Origin: Marinifilum fragile JCM 15579
GTDB lineage: Bacteria > Bacteroidota > Bacteroidia > Bacteroidales > Marinifilaceae
Assembly: GCF_001310955.1 (NCBI RefSeq)
Contig: NZ_BAZX01000002.1
Span: 62,001 to 126,000 of the forward strand
Length of the DNA stretch: 64,000 nucleotides
Reading direction: 5' to 3'
Made by a program: the position numbers and the translations under genes. This document shows positions 48,350 to 57,575 of this stretch, piece by piece. The notes under the pieces are model-generated. The model saw nothing but the letters and a program-made list of their open reading frames with translations, searched no databases and was not told the DNA's origin. The first letter of the stretch is position 1; each line of letters opens with the position of its first letter.

Positions 48350-49144
48350 ATGCAAGGAAATATCAGAAAAATGCGTACCAATCTAGGGGAGCCAGTGCAG
48401 TATCAATTGCCTATTGGTGATGATTTAACTGAAATGAACTCACTAATTGGTAAGAAGATCAGTTTGAAATTTTTGGATCAGATTAATTGTATCCATTGTG
48501 GTAAGAAAACCAAAATATCTTTTTCTCAAGGATATTGTTATTCATGCTTTACCACATTACCTCAAACCGATCCCAGCATTGTACATCCTGAATTAGATTT
48601 ATCTTATTTGGGAATTTCGCGAGATATGGAATGGGCAAAAAAGAATTCTCTTACACCTCATTACGTTTATTTGGCTTATTCTGGCAATTTAAAAGTGGGT
48701 GTAACCAGAGAATCACAAGTGCCAACACGATGGATTGATCAGGGAGCTAGCAAGGCAATAAAGCTTGCTAAAACCCCAAACAGACATATTGCTGGCGTTA
48801 TGGAGGTGGCTTTAAAGGAGTATTTTTCTGATAAGACCAACTGGCGCGAAATGTTAAAGCAGGATGGTACAACCGATATTGACCTTTTGGAGGAGAAAAG
48901 GAAAGCTGAAAATAAACTTCATCCCGAATTGAAACAATACCTATGTGATGATGATGAAATTTACAGCATTAACTATCCTGTAGATGAGTTGCCTAAAAAG
49001 ATTACCAGCTTTGGTTTTGATAAAATGAAAGAATTCGAAGGAGTTTTGAAAGGAATAAAAGGTCAATACTTGATTTTCGAAGGTGGAAAAGTAATAAATA
49101 TTCGAAAACATAACGGATATCTTATCGAATTGAAAGTAATTTGA
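48350..49144 (+). CDS. DUF2797 protein with Cys-rich zinc finger
   Basis: Protein of 264 residues. The N-terminal half carries paired cysteines (CIHCGKKTK and GYCYSCF, about 45-70) that should bind zinc. The middle (HYVYLAYSGNLKVGVTRESQVPTRWIDQGASKAIKL, about 103-140) is the DUF2797 signature and resembles the GIY-YIG nuclease core: a VYL strand, a KVG strand, then an Arg-Trp helix; a Glu follows in VMEVALKEYF. The nuclease resemblance is my inference. It is coupled to the TlpA-like gene. Function unknown. Confidence 0.78.
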   Translation: MQGNIRKMRTNLGEPVQYQLPIGDDLTEMNSLIGKKISLKFLDQINCIHCGKKTKISFSQGYCYSCFTTLPQTDPSIVHPELDLSYLGISRDMEWAKKNSLTPHYVYLAYSGNLKVGVTRESQVPTRWIDQGASKAIKLAKTPNRHIAGVMEVALKEYFSDKTNWREMLKQDGTTDIDLLEEKRKAENKLHPELKQYLCDDDEIYSINYPVDELPKKITSFGFDKMKEFEGVLKGIKGQYLIFEGGKVINIRKHNGYLIELKVI

Positions 49145-49188
49145 TAAAAAACGCAAGAAATTGTAGGTAAAAAGAACAAATTTCTTAA

Positions 49189-49196
49189 TACATTTG
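49189..49196 (+). promoter_or_regulatory. -7 promoter element of ilvE
   Basis: TACATTTG matches TAnnTTTG exactly, 56 bases before the ATG. The -33 element is weak. Confidence 0.45.
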
Positions 49197-49252
49197 TATA
49201 AACTTGAAAAACTTAAAGAAACAAAACACTTATTGCTAAATTCATATCTGAA

Positions 49253-50269
49253 ATGGAAAACATTAATTGGAAAGAATTTGGTTTTGGTTATACTAAAACT
49301 GATTACAATGTTCGTTGTCACTATCGTGATGGAAAATGGGGAGAATTAGAAGTATCTTCTTCTGATCAAATCAATGTTCACATTGCATCAACTGGTTTGC
49401 ATTACGGACAACAAGCATTCGAAGGATTAAAAGCATTTAAAGGTCCTGATGGAAAAGTTAGAGTTTTCCGTATTGACGAAAATGGTAAGCGTCTGCAAAG
49501 CTCATCTCATGGTATTATGATGGCTGAAATGCCTTTAGATTTGTTCCGTGAGGCGGTAATCAAAGCTATTAAATTGAATGAAAGATGGATTCCTCCTTAT
49601 GAATCAGGAGCTTCTCTATACATTCGTCCTGTATTATTTGGTAATGGCGCACAGGTAGGAGTTAAGGCTTCAGAAGAATATACTTTCGTAGTATTTGTTA
49701 TGCCTGTTGGACCATATTTTAAAGAAGGATTCAAGCCAACTGACTATGTGATTTATCGTGAATACGATCGTGCTGCTCCTCAAGGAACAGGTATCTATAA
49801 AGTTGGTGGTAACTATGCAGCTTCGTTAAGAGGTGGTAGTAGAGCGCATGCTGAAGGATTTTCTGCAGTATTGTTCTTAGATGCTAAGGAAAAGAAATAT
49901 ATCGATGAATGTGGTCCAGCTAACTTCTTTGGAATTAAAGATAACACTTACGTAACTCCAAAATCAAATACTATTCTTCCATCCATTACAAACAAGAGTT
50001 TGTGTCAGATCGCTGAAGATCTAGGAATGAATGTAGAGCGTCGTCCTATTACTGTTGAAGAATTGTCAGATTTCTCAGAAGCTGGTGCTTGTGGTACTGC
50101 TGCTGTTATTTCTCCAATCCGTAAAATTGTTGATGCTGATAACAATATCGAATACAAGTATGGTGAAGAGGCAGGAGAGCGTAGCTTTAAGCTATACGAA
50201 ACGCTTCGTGGCATTCAGTACGGAATTGTTGAAGACAAACACAATTGGAATACAATCATCGAGTTTTAA
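49253..50269 (+). CDS. ilvE: Branched-chain amino acid aminotransferase
   Basis: PLP-dependent fold-type IV enzyme of 338 residues that makes leucine, isoleucine and valine from their 2-oxo acids. Conserved sequence includes GLHYGQQAFEGLKAFKG, SLYIRPVLFGNGAQVGV, the PLP Lys in GTGIYKVGGNYAASL and the phosphate loop in EAGACGTAAVISPI. Length and layout are of the BCAT class II type. It has its own -7 element and is closed by a terminator shared with ahpF. Confidence 0.95.
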   Translation: MENINWKEFGFGYTKTDYNVRCHYRDGKWGELEVSSSDQINVHIASTGLHYGQQAFEGLKAFKGPDGKVRVFRIDENGKRLQSSSHGIMMAEMPLDLFREAVIKAIKLNERWIPPYESGASLYIRPVLFGNGAQVGVKASEEYTFVVFVMPVGPYFKEGFKPTDYVIYREYDRAAPQGTGIYKVGGNYAASLRGGSRAHAEGFSAVLFLDAKEKKYIDECGPANFFGIKDNTYVTPKSNTILPSITNKSLCQIAEDLGMNVERRPITVEELSDFSEAGACGTAAVISPIRKIVDADNNIEYKYGEEAGERSFKLYETLRGIQYGIVEDKHNWNTIIEF

Positions 50270-50298
50270 TCGATAATTTCGTTCCTTTATAAATATAG

Positions 50299-50333
50299 AA
50301 AGAGCATCAGGAGTTTCCTGATGCTCTTTTTCG
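50299..50333. terminator. Bidirectional terminator between ilvE and ahpF
   Basis: AAAGAGCATCAGGA-GT-TTCCTGATGCTCTTT hairpin with T-rich flank on the plus strand and an A-rich flank on the left. It serves the convergent ilvE and ahpF genes. Confidence 0.85.
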
Positions 50334-50354
50334 TTGTTGTAAGTAATTTCGTAA

Positions 50355-51914
50355 TTAATTTGCCAAAAGCAATCCTTTTATTCGATCATCAAAAGCCGAA
50401 AGAGCAGCTTTTGAACCTTCTCCCATGGCTATCACTATTTGTTTGTAAGGAACGATAGAAACGTCTCCAGCAGCGTAAATACCAGCTTGGTTTGTCCTAC
50501 AATGTGAATCGATTTCAATTTCACCAATTTGGTTGGTTTTAACCTTATCGGCAAACACTTTGCTATTGGCATTTAAACCAATCTGAACAAAAACTCCATC
50601 GGTTGTTAAGACTTCTTCCTTTTCGGATATTCGATCTTTGTATTTTAAAGAGTGTACCTTATTGCCATCACCATCAATACTTAAAGTTTGTGCATTGGTG
50701 GTAATGCTAACATTCGATAATTCTTTGATTTTGTCTTGTAAAACCTGGTCACCTTTTAATTCATCCATAAATTCAAGCACATGTACTTCTGAAGCGATAG
50801 ATGATAGGTCAATTGCAGCTTCCAATCCAGAATTTCCTCCTCCAATTACAACTACTTTCTTACCCTTATAAAATGGACCATCGCAGTGCGTACAAAATGC
50901 TACTCCCGAACCGATATAATCGCTTTCTCCAGGAACATTTAATTTTCTCCAGCTAGCTCCAGTTGCAATGATAAGTGCAGGAGCAGTGATTGTTTCATTC
51001 AATGAAGTGGTAATGGTTTTAATACCATCAACAAGCTCCATGTTTTCTATTACACGATTTTCCAAGATATCAATAGGATAATCATGAAGGTGTTTCATTA
51101 GGTTCCCTGATAATTCAGCTCCACTTGTTTTTGGAACAGAAATCATATTTTCAATGGATACCGTTTCAGTAACCTGGCCTCCTACTTTTTGGGCAACAAT
51201 GGCTACAGAGAAACCTTTACGTGCTGAATATACTGCGGCAGAAACTCCAGCTGGGCCACCACCAGCAACAATAACATCATACTCTTTTTTTTGCTGCAAG
51301 GCAGGTGTAAATTCAGTTCCTAATTGGTCTTCTAATTTACTTAGCAATTCACCTAGTGAAGAACGACCAACGTGCAATTGTTTGCCATTTGCATAAACTG
51401 TTGGAACAGCTTGAATGTTTAAGCGTTCTACTTCTTCCTGATTAATGGCTCCATCAATTATTTCATGTGAAATATTTGGATTCAGAAAGGCGAAAATGTT
51501 TAATGCTTGAACAACATCAGGACAATTGGTGCAGGATAGAGAGATGAAACTTTTGAATTCAACTTTTTCAGAAATGGCTTGAATTCTTTGCGTTAGCATT
51601 TCATCTGGCAAGTTTTTCCCAATTCCATCAAGGTTTAAAATTGCCAATAACAATGTTGTAAACTCATGTCCATTAGGCACAGCTTTAAAATGAACATTGG
51701 TTTCTGCTCCATTTTTTAGAATAGTAAATGCTAAACCAGTTGATTCTGATATCTCTAAATTTACTTTATCGCTGCATGATGCAACATCCTCTAAAAGCGA
51801 AATTAATTCTTGCTTGTTTGAGTGGGTTGATGATACTTGTATTTGAAATGTATATTGGTTTTTAAGCGATGAAAATAAATCAATTACCTGTTTTTTTATT
51901 GTTTGTTCTAGCAT
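50355..51914 (-). CDS. ahpF: Alkyl hydroperoxide reductase subunit F
   Basis: Flavoprotein disulfide reductase of 519 residues that reduces AhpC with NADH. An N-terminal tandem thioredoxin-like region (about 1-200) holds the redox pair in [12 protein letters not shown]-binding [18 protein letters not shown], the active-site pair in FCTHCDGP and NAD-binding [16 protein letters not shown] follow. It lies downstream of ahpC on the same strand, 203 bases apart. Confidence 0.95.
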   Translation of the reverse strand: MLEQTIKKQVIDLFSSLKNQYTFQIQVSSTHSNKQELISLLEDVASCSDKVNLEISESTGLAFTILKNGAETNVHFKAVPNGHEFTTLLLAILNLDGIGKNLPDEMLTQRIQAISEKVEFKSFISLSCTNCPDVVQALNIFAFLNPNISHEIIDGAINQEEVERLNIQAVPTVYANGKQLHVGRSSLGELLSKLEDQLGTEFTPALQQKKEYDVIVAGGGPAGVSAAVYSARKGFSVAIVAQKVGGQVTETVSIENMISVPKTSGAELSGNLMKHLHDYPIDILENRVIENMELVDGIKTITTSLNETITAPALIIATGASWRKLNVPGESDYIGSGVAFCTHCDGPFYKGKKVVVIGGGNSGLEAAIDLSSIASEVHVLEFMDELKGDQVLQDKIKELSNVSITTNAQTLSIDGDGNKVHSLKYKDRISEKEEVLTTDGVFVQIGLNANSKVFADKVKTNQIGEIEIDSHCRTNQAGIYAAGDVSIVPYKQIVIAMGEGSKAALSAFDDRIKGLLLAN

Positions 51915-52117
51915 AGTCTTTTTGATTTTGAGAAAATCTGCCTCAAGGTAGTGTAACTTTAATCGGATTATTTTAAAACTACTTCAAGGCAGACCCGGGT
52001 AATTTTATACCATTTTAGATGTCATTTATACATTGGTATAATGCTGATAGATTGCTAACACTCAATTATGAGTGTAACGATATAAGTGAGTATTTAAGCA
52101 ACTTATCGGTGTTATTC

Positions 52118-52681
52118 TTAAATTTTGCCTACTAAGTCGATGCTAGGCTGTAAAGTTTCATTCCCTTCTTCCCATTTAGCAGGACAAACCTCTGATGGAT
52201 TCTTTGCAACAAACTGTAAAGCTTTTAATCTACGTAGCAATTCATCGGCATTTCTACCTACATTACCTGCAACTACTTCGTATGCTACAATTTCTCCTTC
52301 TGGATTTACAATGAAAGTTCCACGTTCAGCCAAACCTACTTTTTCAATCATTACATCAAAACCACGAGATAAAACTCCTGTTGGATCTGCTAACATTGGA
52401 TATTGAATCTTCTTGATGGTATCTGAAGTATCGTGCCAAGCTTTGTGTACGAAGTGTGTATCGGTTGATACAGAGTAAATTTCGCAATCTGCAGCTTTAA
52501 ATTCATGATAAAGATTTGCAAGATCTTCCAATTCGGTTGGACACACGAAGGTGAAGTCGGCAGGGTAGAAGAAAAAGACAGACCATTTTCCTAATAAATC
52601 TGATTTTTTAATTGTTTTAAAATCATTATTTGCAAATGCTTGCACTTCAAAATCTACTACTTGTTTTCCAATTTGTGACAT
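52118..52681 (-). CDS. ahpC: Alkyl hydroperoxide reductase subunit C (peroxiredoxin)
   Basis: Typical two-Cys peroxiredoxin of 187 residues. The peroxidatic Cys47 lies in ADFTFVCPTELEDL and the resolving Cys166 in EVCPAKWEEG. It reduces hydrogen peroxide and organic peroxides and is recycled by AhpF, encoded next. A textbook promoter precedes it. An OxyR-type operator could be expected but I cannot recognise one. Confidence 0.97.
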   Translation of the reverse strand: MSQIGKQVVDFEVQAFANNDFKTIKKSDLLGKWSVFFFYPADFTFVCPTELEDLANLYHEFKAADCEIYSVSTDTHFVHKAWHDTSDTIKKIQYPMLADPTGVLSRGFDVMIEKVGLAERGTFIVNPEGEIVAYEVVAGNVGRNADELLRRLKALQFVAKNPSEVCPAKWEEGNETLQPSIDLVGKI

Positions 52682-52728
52682 ACTTTGTTTTTTATGTGAT
52701 TATTTTATTGTTTTGTTTTTATCTGCTG

Positions 52729-52760
52729 CAAATCTAATTTTCGATTTTATATAAATCAAA
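52729..52760 (-). promoter_or_regulatory. Bacteroidota-type promoter of ahpC
   Basis: On the minus strand TTTG, 20 bases, TAGATTTG: exact matches to both elements, 47 bases before the ATG. Confidence 0.8.
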
Positions 52761-52860
52761 TAGATAATAATTCTAAAATCATAGAAATAATCAATAAGAA
52801 TAAACCAATTCCCTTATTCATAGGTGTTTGTATGATTTAAAGAAAGTTGGGGAAGGGTAA

Positions 52861-52897
52861 AAAAATAAACGAGTACAAACTGAATTGTACTCGTTTT
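52861..52897 (-). terminator. Terminator of the aminotransferase gene
   Basis: ACGAGTACAA-ACTGAA-TTGTACTCGT hairpin with a T-rich run on the minus strand. It lies about 90 bases past the stop codon. Confidence 0.75.
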
Positions 52898-52988
52898 CTC
52901 ATTGTAAGGTGAGATTTAGGATTTATAATCTATTAAATGTTTGGTTCAATATGAACTCAAACGATGTTACTAAATTAATGAATTGCTT

Positions 52989-54212
52989 TTAAATTTCAAC
53001 TCGATTGTTCATTAATGCTTTAATTGATTCTGCCAATCGTTCAACACCAATTCTGTTTTGTTCTTCATCCATGAACGAAAAATTAATTCTCATGGTGTTT
53101 TTGCCACTTCCATCGCAGTGGAATACCGAACCAAGAACAAAAGCTACATTTTTTTCGATTGCAATCTTAAAAAGCTCTTCTGCATCCATACCTTCAGGCA
53201 ATTTTAAGAATAAAAATAATCCACCTTCTGGTTTAGTCCAACTTACACCTTCGGGCATAAAATCTTCAAAAGCTTTAAGCATTACATCTCTTTTTCGGTG
53301 ATACATTTCGATAATATTCTTCAAGTTTTTATCGAACAAACCTTCTTCAATATATTCTGCAACAATCTTTTGTGTGAAAGATGCTGTGCACAAGTCAGTT
53401 GATTGTTTGGCTTTTACAAATTTATCAATGATTGCCTCGTGGGCAACGACCCAACCAATTCTAAAGCCAGGGACAAAGATTTTTGAAAATGTTCCCAAAC
53501 TCATTACTTGGCCTGTATTATCAAGTTCATACATCATTTTTTGTACTTCTCCTTCGAACCTTAATTCTCTGTATGGACTATCCTCAATAATTAGAATATT
53601 GTATTTTCGTGCTAATTCTATGATTTCCAATCGACGAAATTCTGGCATCGTGATACCGGCAGGATTCTGGAAGTCGGGAATAACATAGATAAATTTAGGC
53701 ATTTCACCTTTTTCCTGCATTTTTTCTAGTGTTTCTTCCAATAAATCAGATCGCATACCGTACTCATCGAATTGAATTCCTATAGGAATTCCTCCATAGC
53801 TTGAAAATGCGCCTAAACCACCTAAATAGCTGGGTAATCCACAAATAAATTTATCGCCTCGGTTTAAAAATATCTTACCAGCCAGGTCCAAACCTTGTTG
53901 TGATGAAGTCAGGATTACAAGGTTATCTGTATTAATTTGCAGACCCTGATTTTGATAACGTTTGGTAAGGATCTCACGAAGTTTACTATCACCTTCTGTT
54001 GCACCGTATTGAAGTGCTGAATTTCCTTCTTCATCAAGAATTTTACAGGATATCTTTTTGAGGTCATCAATTGGAAAAGATTTTGGATCAGGTAAACCAC
54101 CTGCAAACGAAATGATATCATCTCGCTGGGTTAATTTTAACAGTTCTCTGATTACCGACCGCTTCATTCCTTTTGCACTGTCGGAAAGAATGCTTTCTAA
54201 GTTAGTTATCAT
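52989..54212 (-). CDS. PLP-dependent class I aminotransferase (2-aminoadipate/LysN-like)
   Basis: Fold-type I aminotransferase of 407 residues. The PLP Lys is in SLGTFSKIFVPGFRIGW; other motifs are SFAGGLPDPKSFP, ALQYGATEGDSKLREIL, LTSSQQGLDLAGKIF and YVIPDFQNPAGITM. The sequence is closest to the multi-substrate 2-aminoadipate/aromatic transaminases, which share this fold with MocR regulators but here lack any DNA-binding domain. The natural substrate is not determined by sequence. Confidence 0.88.
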   Translation of the reverse strand: MITNLESILSDSAKGMKRSVIRELLKLTQRDDIISFAGGLPDPKSFPIDDLKKISCKILDEEGNSALQYGATEGDSKLREILTKRYQNQGLQINTDNLVILTSSQQGLDLAGKIFLNRGDKFICGLPSYLGGLGAFSSYGGIPIGIQFDEYGMRSDLLEETLEKMQEKGEMPKFIYVIPDFQNPAGITMPEFRRLEIIELARKYNILIIEDSPYRELRFEGEVQKMMYELDNTGQVMSLGTFSKIFVPGFRIGWVVAHEAIIDKFVKAKQSTDLCTASFTQKIVAEYIEEGLFDKNLKNIIEMYHRKRDVMLKAFEDFMPEGVSWTKPEGGLFLFLKLPEGMDAEELFKIAIEKNVAFVLGSVFHCDGSGKNTMRINFSFMDEEQNRIGVERLAESIKALMNNRVEI

Positions 54213-54376
54213 TTTGATCTCCCTTTTGATTAGTTTATGTTATGATTTTTTGAAAATCAGGCATTTTGGCCACTAATAAATTTACGTTTTTATAGCGGTA
54301 AAACCATAGAATTATAAACAAATGGGATTTTAAAATGACAATTTATAATAAATATGCATTTAAAACTTTAAAACAA

Positions 54377-55883
54377 TCAAATCAGCTCTCTAAGCTTCTC
54401 AAGTTGCTTGTTTTTGTTAACATTTCGCATACTTCTGGCTGTTTTTGTAAAATATTGATGATTTTCTATGAATCGGATTTGCAGTCTGTTCCATTCATCA
54501 ATACTTTTAATTTTTCCATATTCTTTAAGTTCTCTGTACAGATTTCCCGAAACAGGAATAAAATCTGTTCTTCCGAGGTAATCCAAATCTGCATCACAAA
54601 TGATCATTTCCAATAAGGATTCTGGTTGTGGTGGATGCTTGGTATGCATAATCAGATTTGAAACTTCATCAATTTGTTTTTCGCTGTATTTGTATTTTGG
54701 AAGGATGTGTCTTGCTAGTTTCACACCGAATTCCTCGTGATCGTTGTAAGAAAGAATAAAGCCTGTATCATGGAAAAGGGCGGCAGTTTTGATAATAAGC
54801 ATTTCTGCTTCTGTAATTCCCTCTTTTCGGCCAATAATCTCTACTTCCGTAATCACATCTATTGTATGTTTTAAGTTGTGATAATACAAGTTTTTAGGAA
54901 GTTCGTTTTCCATTTTTGTAAGAATGGTTTCTTCCAAATCATCGTAACGAAGCATTTGAAAGCTTGTTAGGAAATACTCATTAGGAAGTAATCCTTTCAA
55001 ATCTGCCGACATATTTGGTAAGAATCCTTTTACGAAGTACATATCAATGTTTCCTTTGTATTTTACAGGCATTCTGCCGCGATATTCACAAATGAAAAAG
55101 TCTTTTACCAGCATGTATGTCATTCCTGATATATTAATTTCTCCAACAGCACCGGAAGACTCCATTCGACTGGCTGTATTTACCGTATCACCCCAAATAT
55201 CATAACTGATTTTTTTTGTACCAACTACACCAGCAATAACAGGTCCGGTATGAATTCCGATTCTCAATCCCCAAATGGCCTTTTTCCCATCTTTCGAATT
55301 GATCTTCATATTATTCATGTATTGTTGAATTTCCAATGCAGCTAGAATTACCTCAATAGGGTTGGTTCTGTTTTTATTTGGAATACCTCCGGCACACATG
55401 TAGGCATCGCCAACAGTTTTTATTTTTTCGTATATTGTATTTTTCAACAACTGTATCAAAATGCATGAAAAATTTATCCAGTTCATCAATTAGATCTTCG
55501 GGATTCATTTGTTCTACAATTTTTGTAAAACCATGAATATCTGAAAAAAGTACGGTGACCATTCTAAATCTTCGGGAACTCACTTTTCCTTTGGATTGTA
55601 ATTCTTCTGCAGTTTGTTTGGGAAGAAGGTTTGCCAGTAGTTTTTCTGCTTTTTCTTTCTTAAAAATTAACTCTTGATTCTTACTGTAAAATTCTCTTTC
55701 TATCTCACTTCTTTGTCTTCGAAGTTCAATTCTGAACCACAGAAAAAGAAACACTACAATTATTGAAAGAATTAAGCCAAATAGGATTATATTCTGTGAA
55801 AATAAACCAATTTCTACTTGACTCAATGTGTGCAACATCATATTAGATTTTACAAGAATTAAACAGAGAGTGTAATAAGTCAT
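54377..55883 (-). CDS. Class III adenylate cyclase fused to an HD phosphohydrolase domain, frame interrupted
   Basis: About 500 residues. One membrane helix (about 20-42) and a short coiled coil lead into the cyclase domain (about 70-265), followed by an HD domain (about 330-460). Both metal Asp residues (VLFSDIHGFTK, TVGDAYMCAGG) are present. The adenine-selecting pair is Lys in EKIKTVGD and Asp in SYDIWGDTVN, so ATP is the likely substrate; VNTASRME supplies the Asn/Arg pair. The HD part has YYHNLKHTIDV, ALFHDTGF, NDHEEFG and DADLDYLG, like cyclic-nucleotide phosphodiesterases. The frame changes at about 55430, where one C looks inserted. The ATG at 55883 is used because the TTG at 55904 overlaps the -7 element. 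Confidence 0.82.
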
Positions 55884-55901
55884 TCCAGAACGATTGTTAA
55901 C

Positions 55902-55934
55902 CAAATATAAACGATGAGACTAAAAATAGGCAAG
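55902..55934 (-). promoter_or_regulatory. Promoter of the cyclase-HD gene
   Basis: On the minus strand CTTG, 21 bases, TATATTTG (exact -7 consensus). It rules out the TTG at 55904 as a start codon. Confidence 0.6.
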
Positions 55935-56077
55935 AATTTTTAATTATCGGACTGAAACAGAAAATAATCAACAAACTTTAACTGGTGTAATAAATTTGTT
56001 GTTTAAACAAAAAATACCTAAATTGATACCAGTTATGTTAATACATATTTTTACTGTTCCCCCTTTTAATCTAAACT

Positions 56078-56905
56078 ATGGAAAGTACAAAAAGATCTTT
56101 ACTTGTAGCATGGGATTTTTCAACTGTTGCTGAATATGCACTTGATCATGCAACTATTTTTGCGGAAAATGTTGAAGCTGAGGTTGTTTTAGTTCATATT
56201 GTTAAGAAAGAATCTCAAATAGAAGAAGCCAAAGACAAAATGGCGGAGGCTGTTGAGAAAATCTACAAGGAAAAAAATATTCGACCTGAATTCATTGTTC
56301 GTGATGGAAGCATATTTACTACTATTAATGATGTAGCCAAGGAAATGAATGCCATGCTTGTTCTTATGGGAACTCATGGAATTAAGGGCATGCAGAAACT
56401 TACTGGAAGTTGGGCCTTAAAGGTAATTGTAGGATCCAGAGTTCCGTTTGTTGTTGTTCAGGCCCCACCTGTTCAGAAAAAATACTCTTCGGTTGTTTTA
56501 CCTGTGGATTTTAAGAAAGAGAATAAGGAGAAATTAAGTTGGGCAGAATTTTTAGGGAAGTTTTTTAAAGCTAAAATGCGCATTATCACGCCTAAAATGC
56601 CTGAAGGACAAATGTTACAACGAACAAAAGCCAATTTAGTTTTTGCTAAAAAGTATCTGGAAAGTAGAGGGATAGATTATGAAATTGATACTGCAGATGG
56701 AGGTAATGATTTTGCGATGGAAACTGTTGATTTTGCAAAGAAAATTGATGCAGATATTATATTGATTATGACCACTAAAAATATCTCTTTCCAGGATTAT
56801 ATGCTTGGTGCACACGAACAGTTTGTAATTGCTAATTCGGCTCATATTCCGGTAATGTGTGTAAACCCAAGAACCGATTTATCTAAATACGGTAGTTTTT
56901 ACTAA
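56078..56905 (+). CDS. Tandem universal stress protein
   Basis: Protein of 275 residues with two UspA domains. Domain 1 (about 6-130) has LLVAWDFSTVAEYALDHA, the ATP-loop-like MGTHGIKGMQKLTGSWALKVI and VPFVVVQAPP. Domain 2 (about 138-270) is more diverged (VVLPVDFKKENKEKLSWAEFL, ADIILIMTTKN) and lacks the glycine loop. Such tandem proteins bind ATP or AMP through one domain and respond to stress. It is transcribed alone, divergent from the cyclase gene. Confidence 0.87.
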   Translation: MESTKRSLLVAWDFSTVAEYALDHATIFAENVEAEVVLVHIVKKESQIEEAKDKMAEAVEKIYKEKNIRPEFIVRDGSIFTTINDVAKEMNAMLVLMGTHGIKGMQKLTGSWALKVIVGSRVPFVVVQAPPVQKKYSSVVLPVDFKKENKEKLSWAEFLGKFFKAKMRIITPKMPEGQMLQRTKANLVFAKKYLESRGIDYEIDTADGGNDFAMETVDFAKKIDADIILIMTTKNISFQDYMLGAHEQFVIANSAHIPVMCVNPRTDLSKYGSFY

Positions 56906-56932
56906 CGCTTATCTTATTAATCTCTATATTTG

Positions 56933-56960
56933 AACAACGGTTATTTAGCCGTTGTTTTTT
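56933..56960 (+). terminator. Terminator after the universal stress protein gene
   Basis: ACAACGG-TTATTTAG-CCGTTGT hairpin followed by six T residues. Confidence 0.8.
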
Positions 56961-56984
56961 GTTTGATATAAATGATAAAGAAAG

Positions 56985-57566
56985 ATGAAATTAGTTTTTG
57001 CAACCAATAATATTAATAAATTAAAGGAGTTACAGCATTTACTTGGAGAAAAAGTTGAATTGCTAAGTTTGAATGATATCAGTTGTAATGATGAAATTCC
57101 GGAAGATTATGAAACTTTGGAAGAGAATGCAACTCAAAAAGCAGAATACATATACAAAAAATACAATGTGAATTGCTTTGCCGATGATACAGGTTTGGAA
57201 GTAAAATCACTTAACAATGAGCCAGGAGTTTATTCTGCTCGTTATGCTGGAGAAGACAAGGATGCCAAAGCCAATATGAAAAAGGTGTTGGCTAAATTGA
57301 AAGGAGTAGAAGATAGATCGGCAAGATTTAGAACGGTGATTTCATTGTTCTTAGATAATAAAGAGTACCAGTTTGAAGGAATTGTCGATGGTAATATTCT
57401 TGAATCGGAGAGAGGGAAGGATGGATTTGGCTATGATCCAATATTTGAACCTAAAGGATATGAGGTATCCTTTGCTGAAATGGAAATGAGTGAGAAGAAT
57501 AAAATTAGTCATAGAGGGTTGGCTGTTCAGAAACTGGTTCAATTTTTATTAGATTACAAAAATTAA
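56985..57566 (+). CDS. rdgB: RdgB/HAM1 non-canonical purine NTP pyrophosphatase
   Basis: House-cleaning enzyme of 193 residues that hydrolyses ITP, XTP and deaminated dNTPs to keep them out of nucleic acids. Family motifs are [12 protein letters not shown] at the N-terminus, [21 protein letters not shown] and [10 protein letters not shown]. It starts shortly after the Usp terminator and runs into porZ (9-base gap) and recO, a typical Bacteroidota order. Confidence 0.94.
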   Translation: MKLVFATNNINKLKELQHLLGEKVELLSLNDISCNDEIPEDYETLEENATQKAEYIYKKYNVNCFADDTGLEVKSLNNEPGVYSARYAGEDKDAKANMKKVLAKLKGVEDRSARFRTVISLFLDNKEYQFEGIVDGNILESERGKDGFGYDPIFEPKGYEVSFAEMEMSEKNKISHRGLAVQKLVQFLLDYKN

Positions 57567-57575
57567 TAAGTTGCT

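Larger units (their letters stand above)
52682..52988. other. Intergenic region between ahpC and the aminotransferase gene
   Basis: About 307 bases. It contains the ahpC promoter and the aminotransferase terminator. The remaining sequence is AT-rich with no other feature. Confidence 0.6.
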
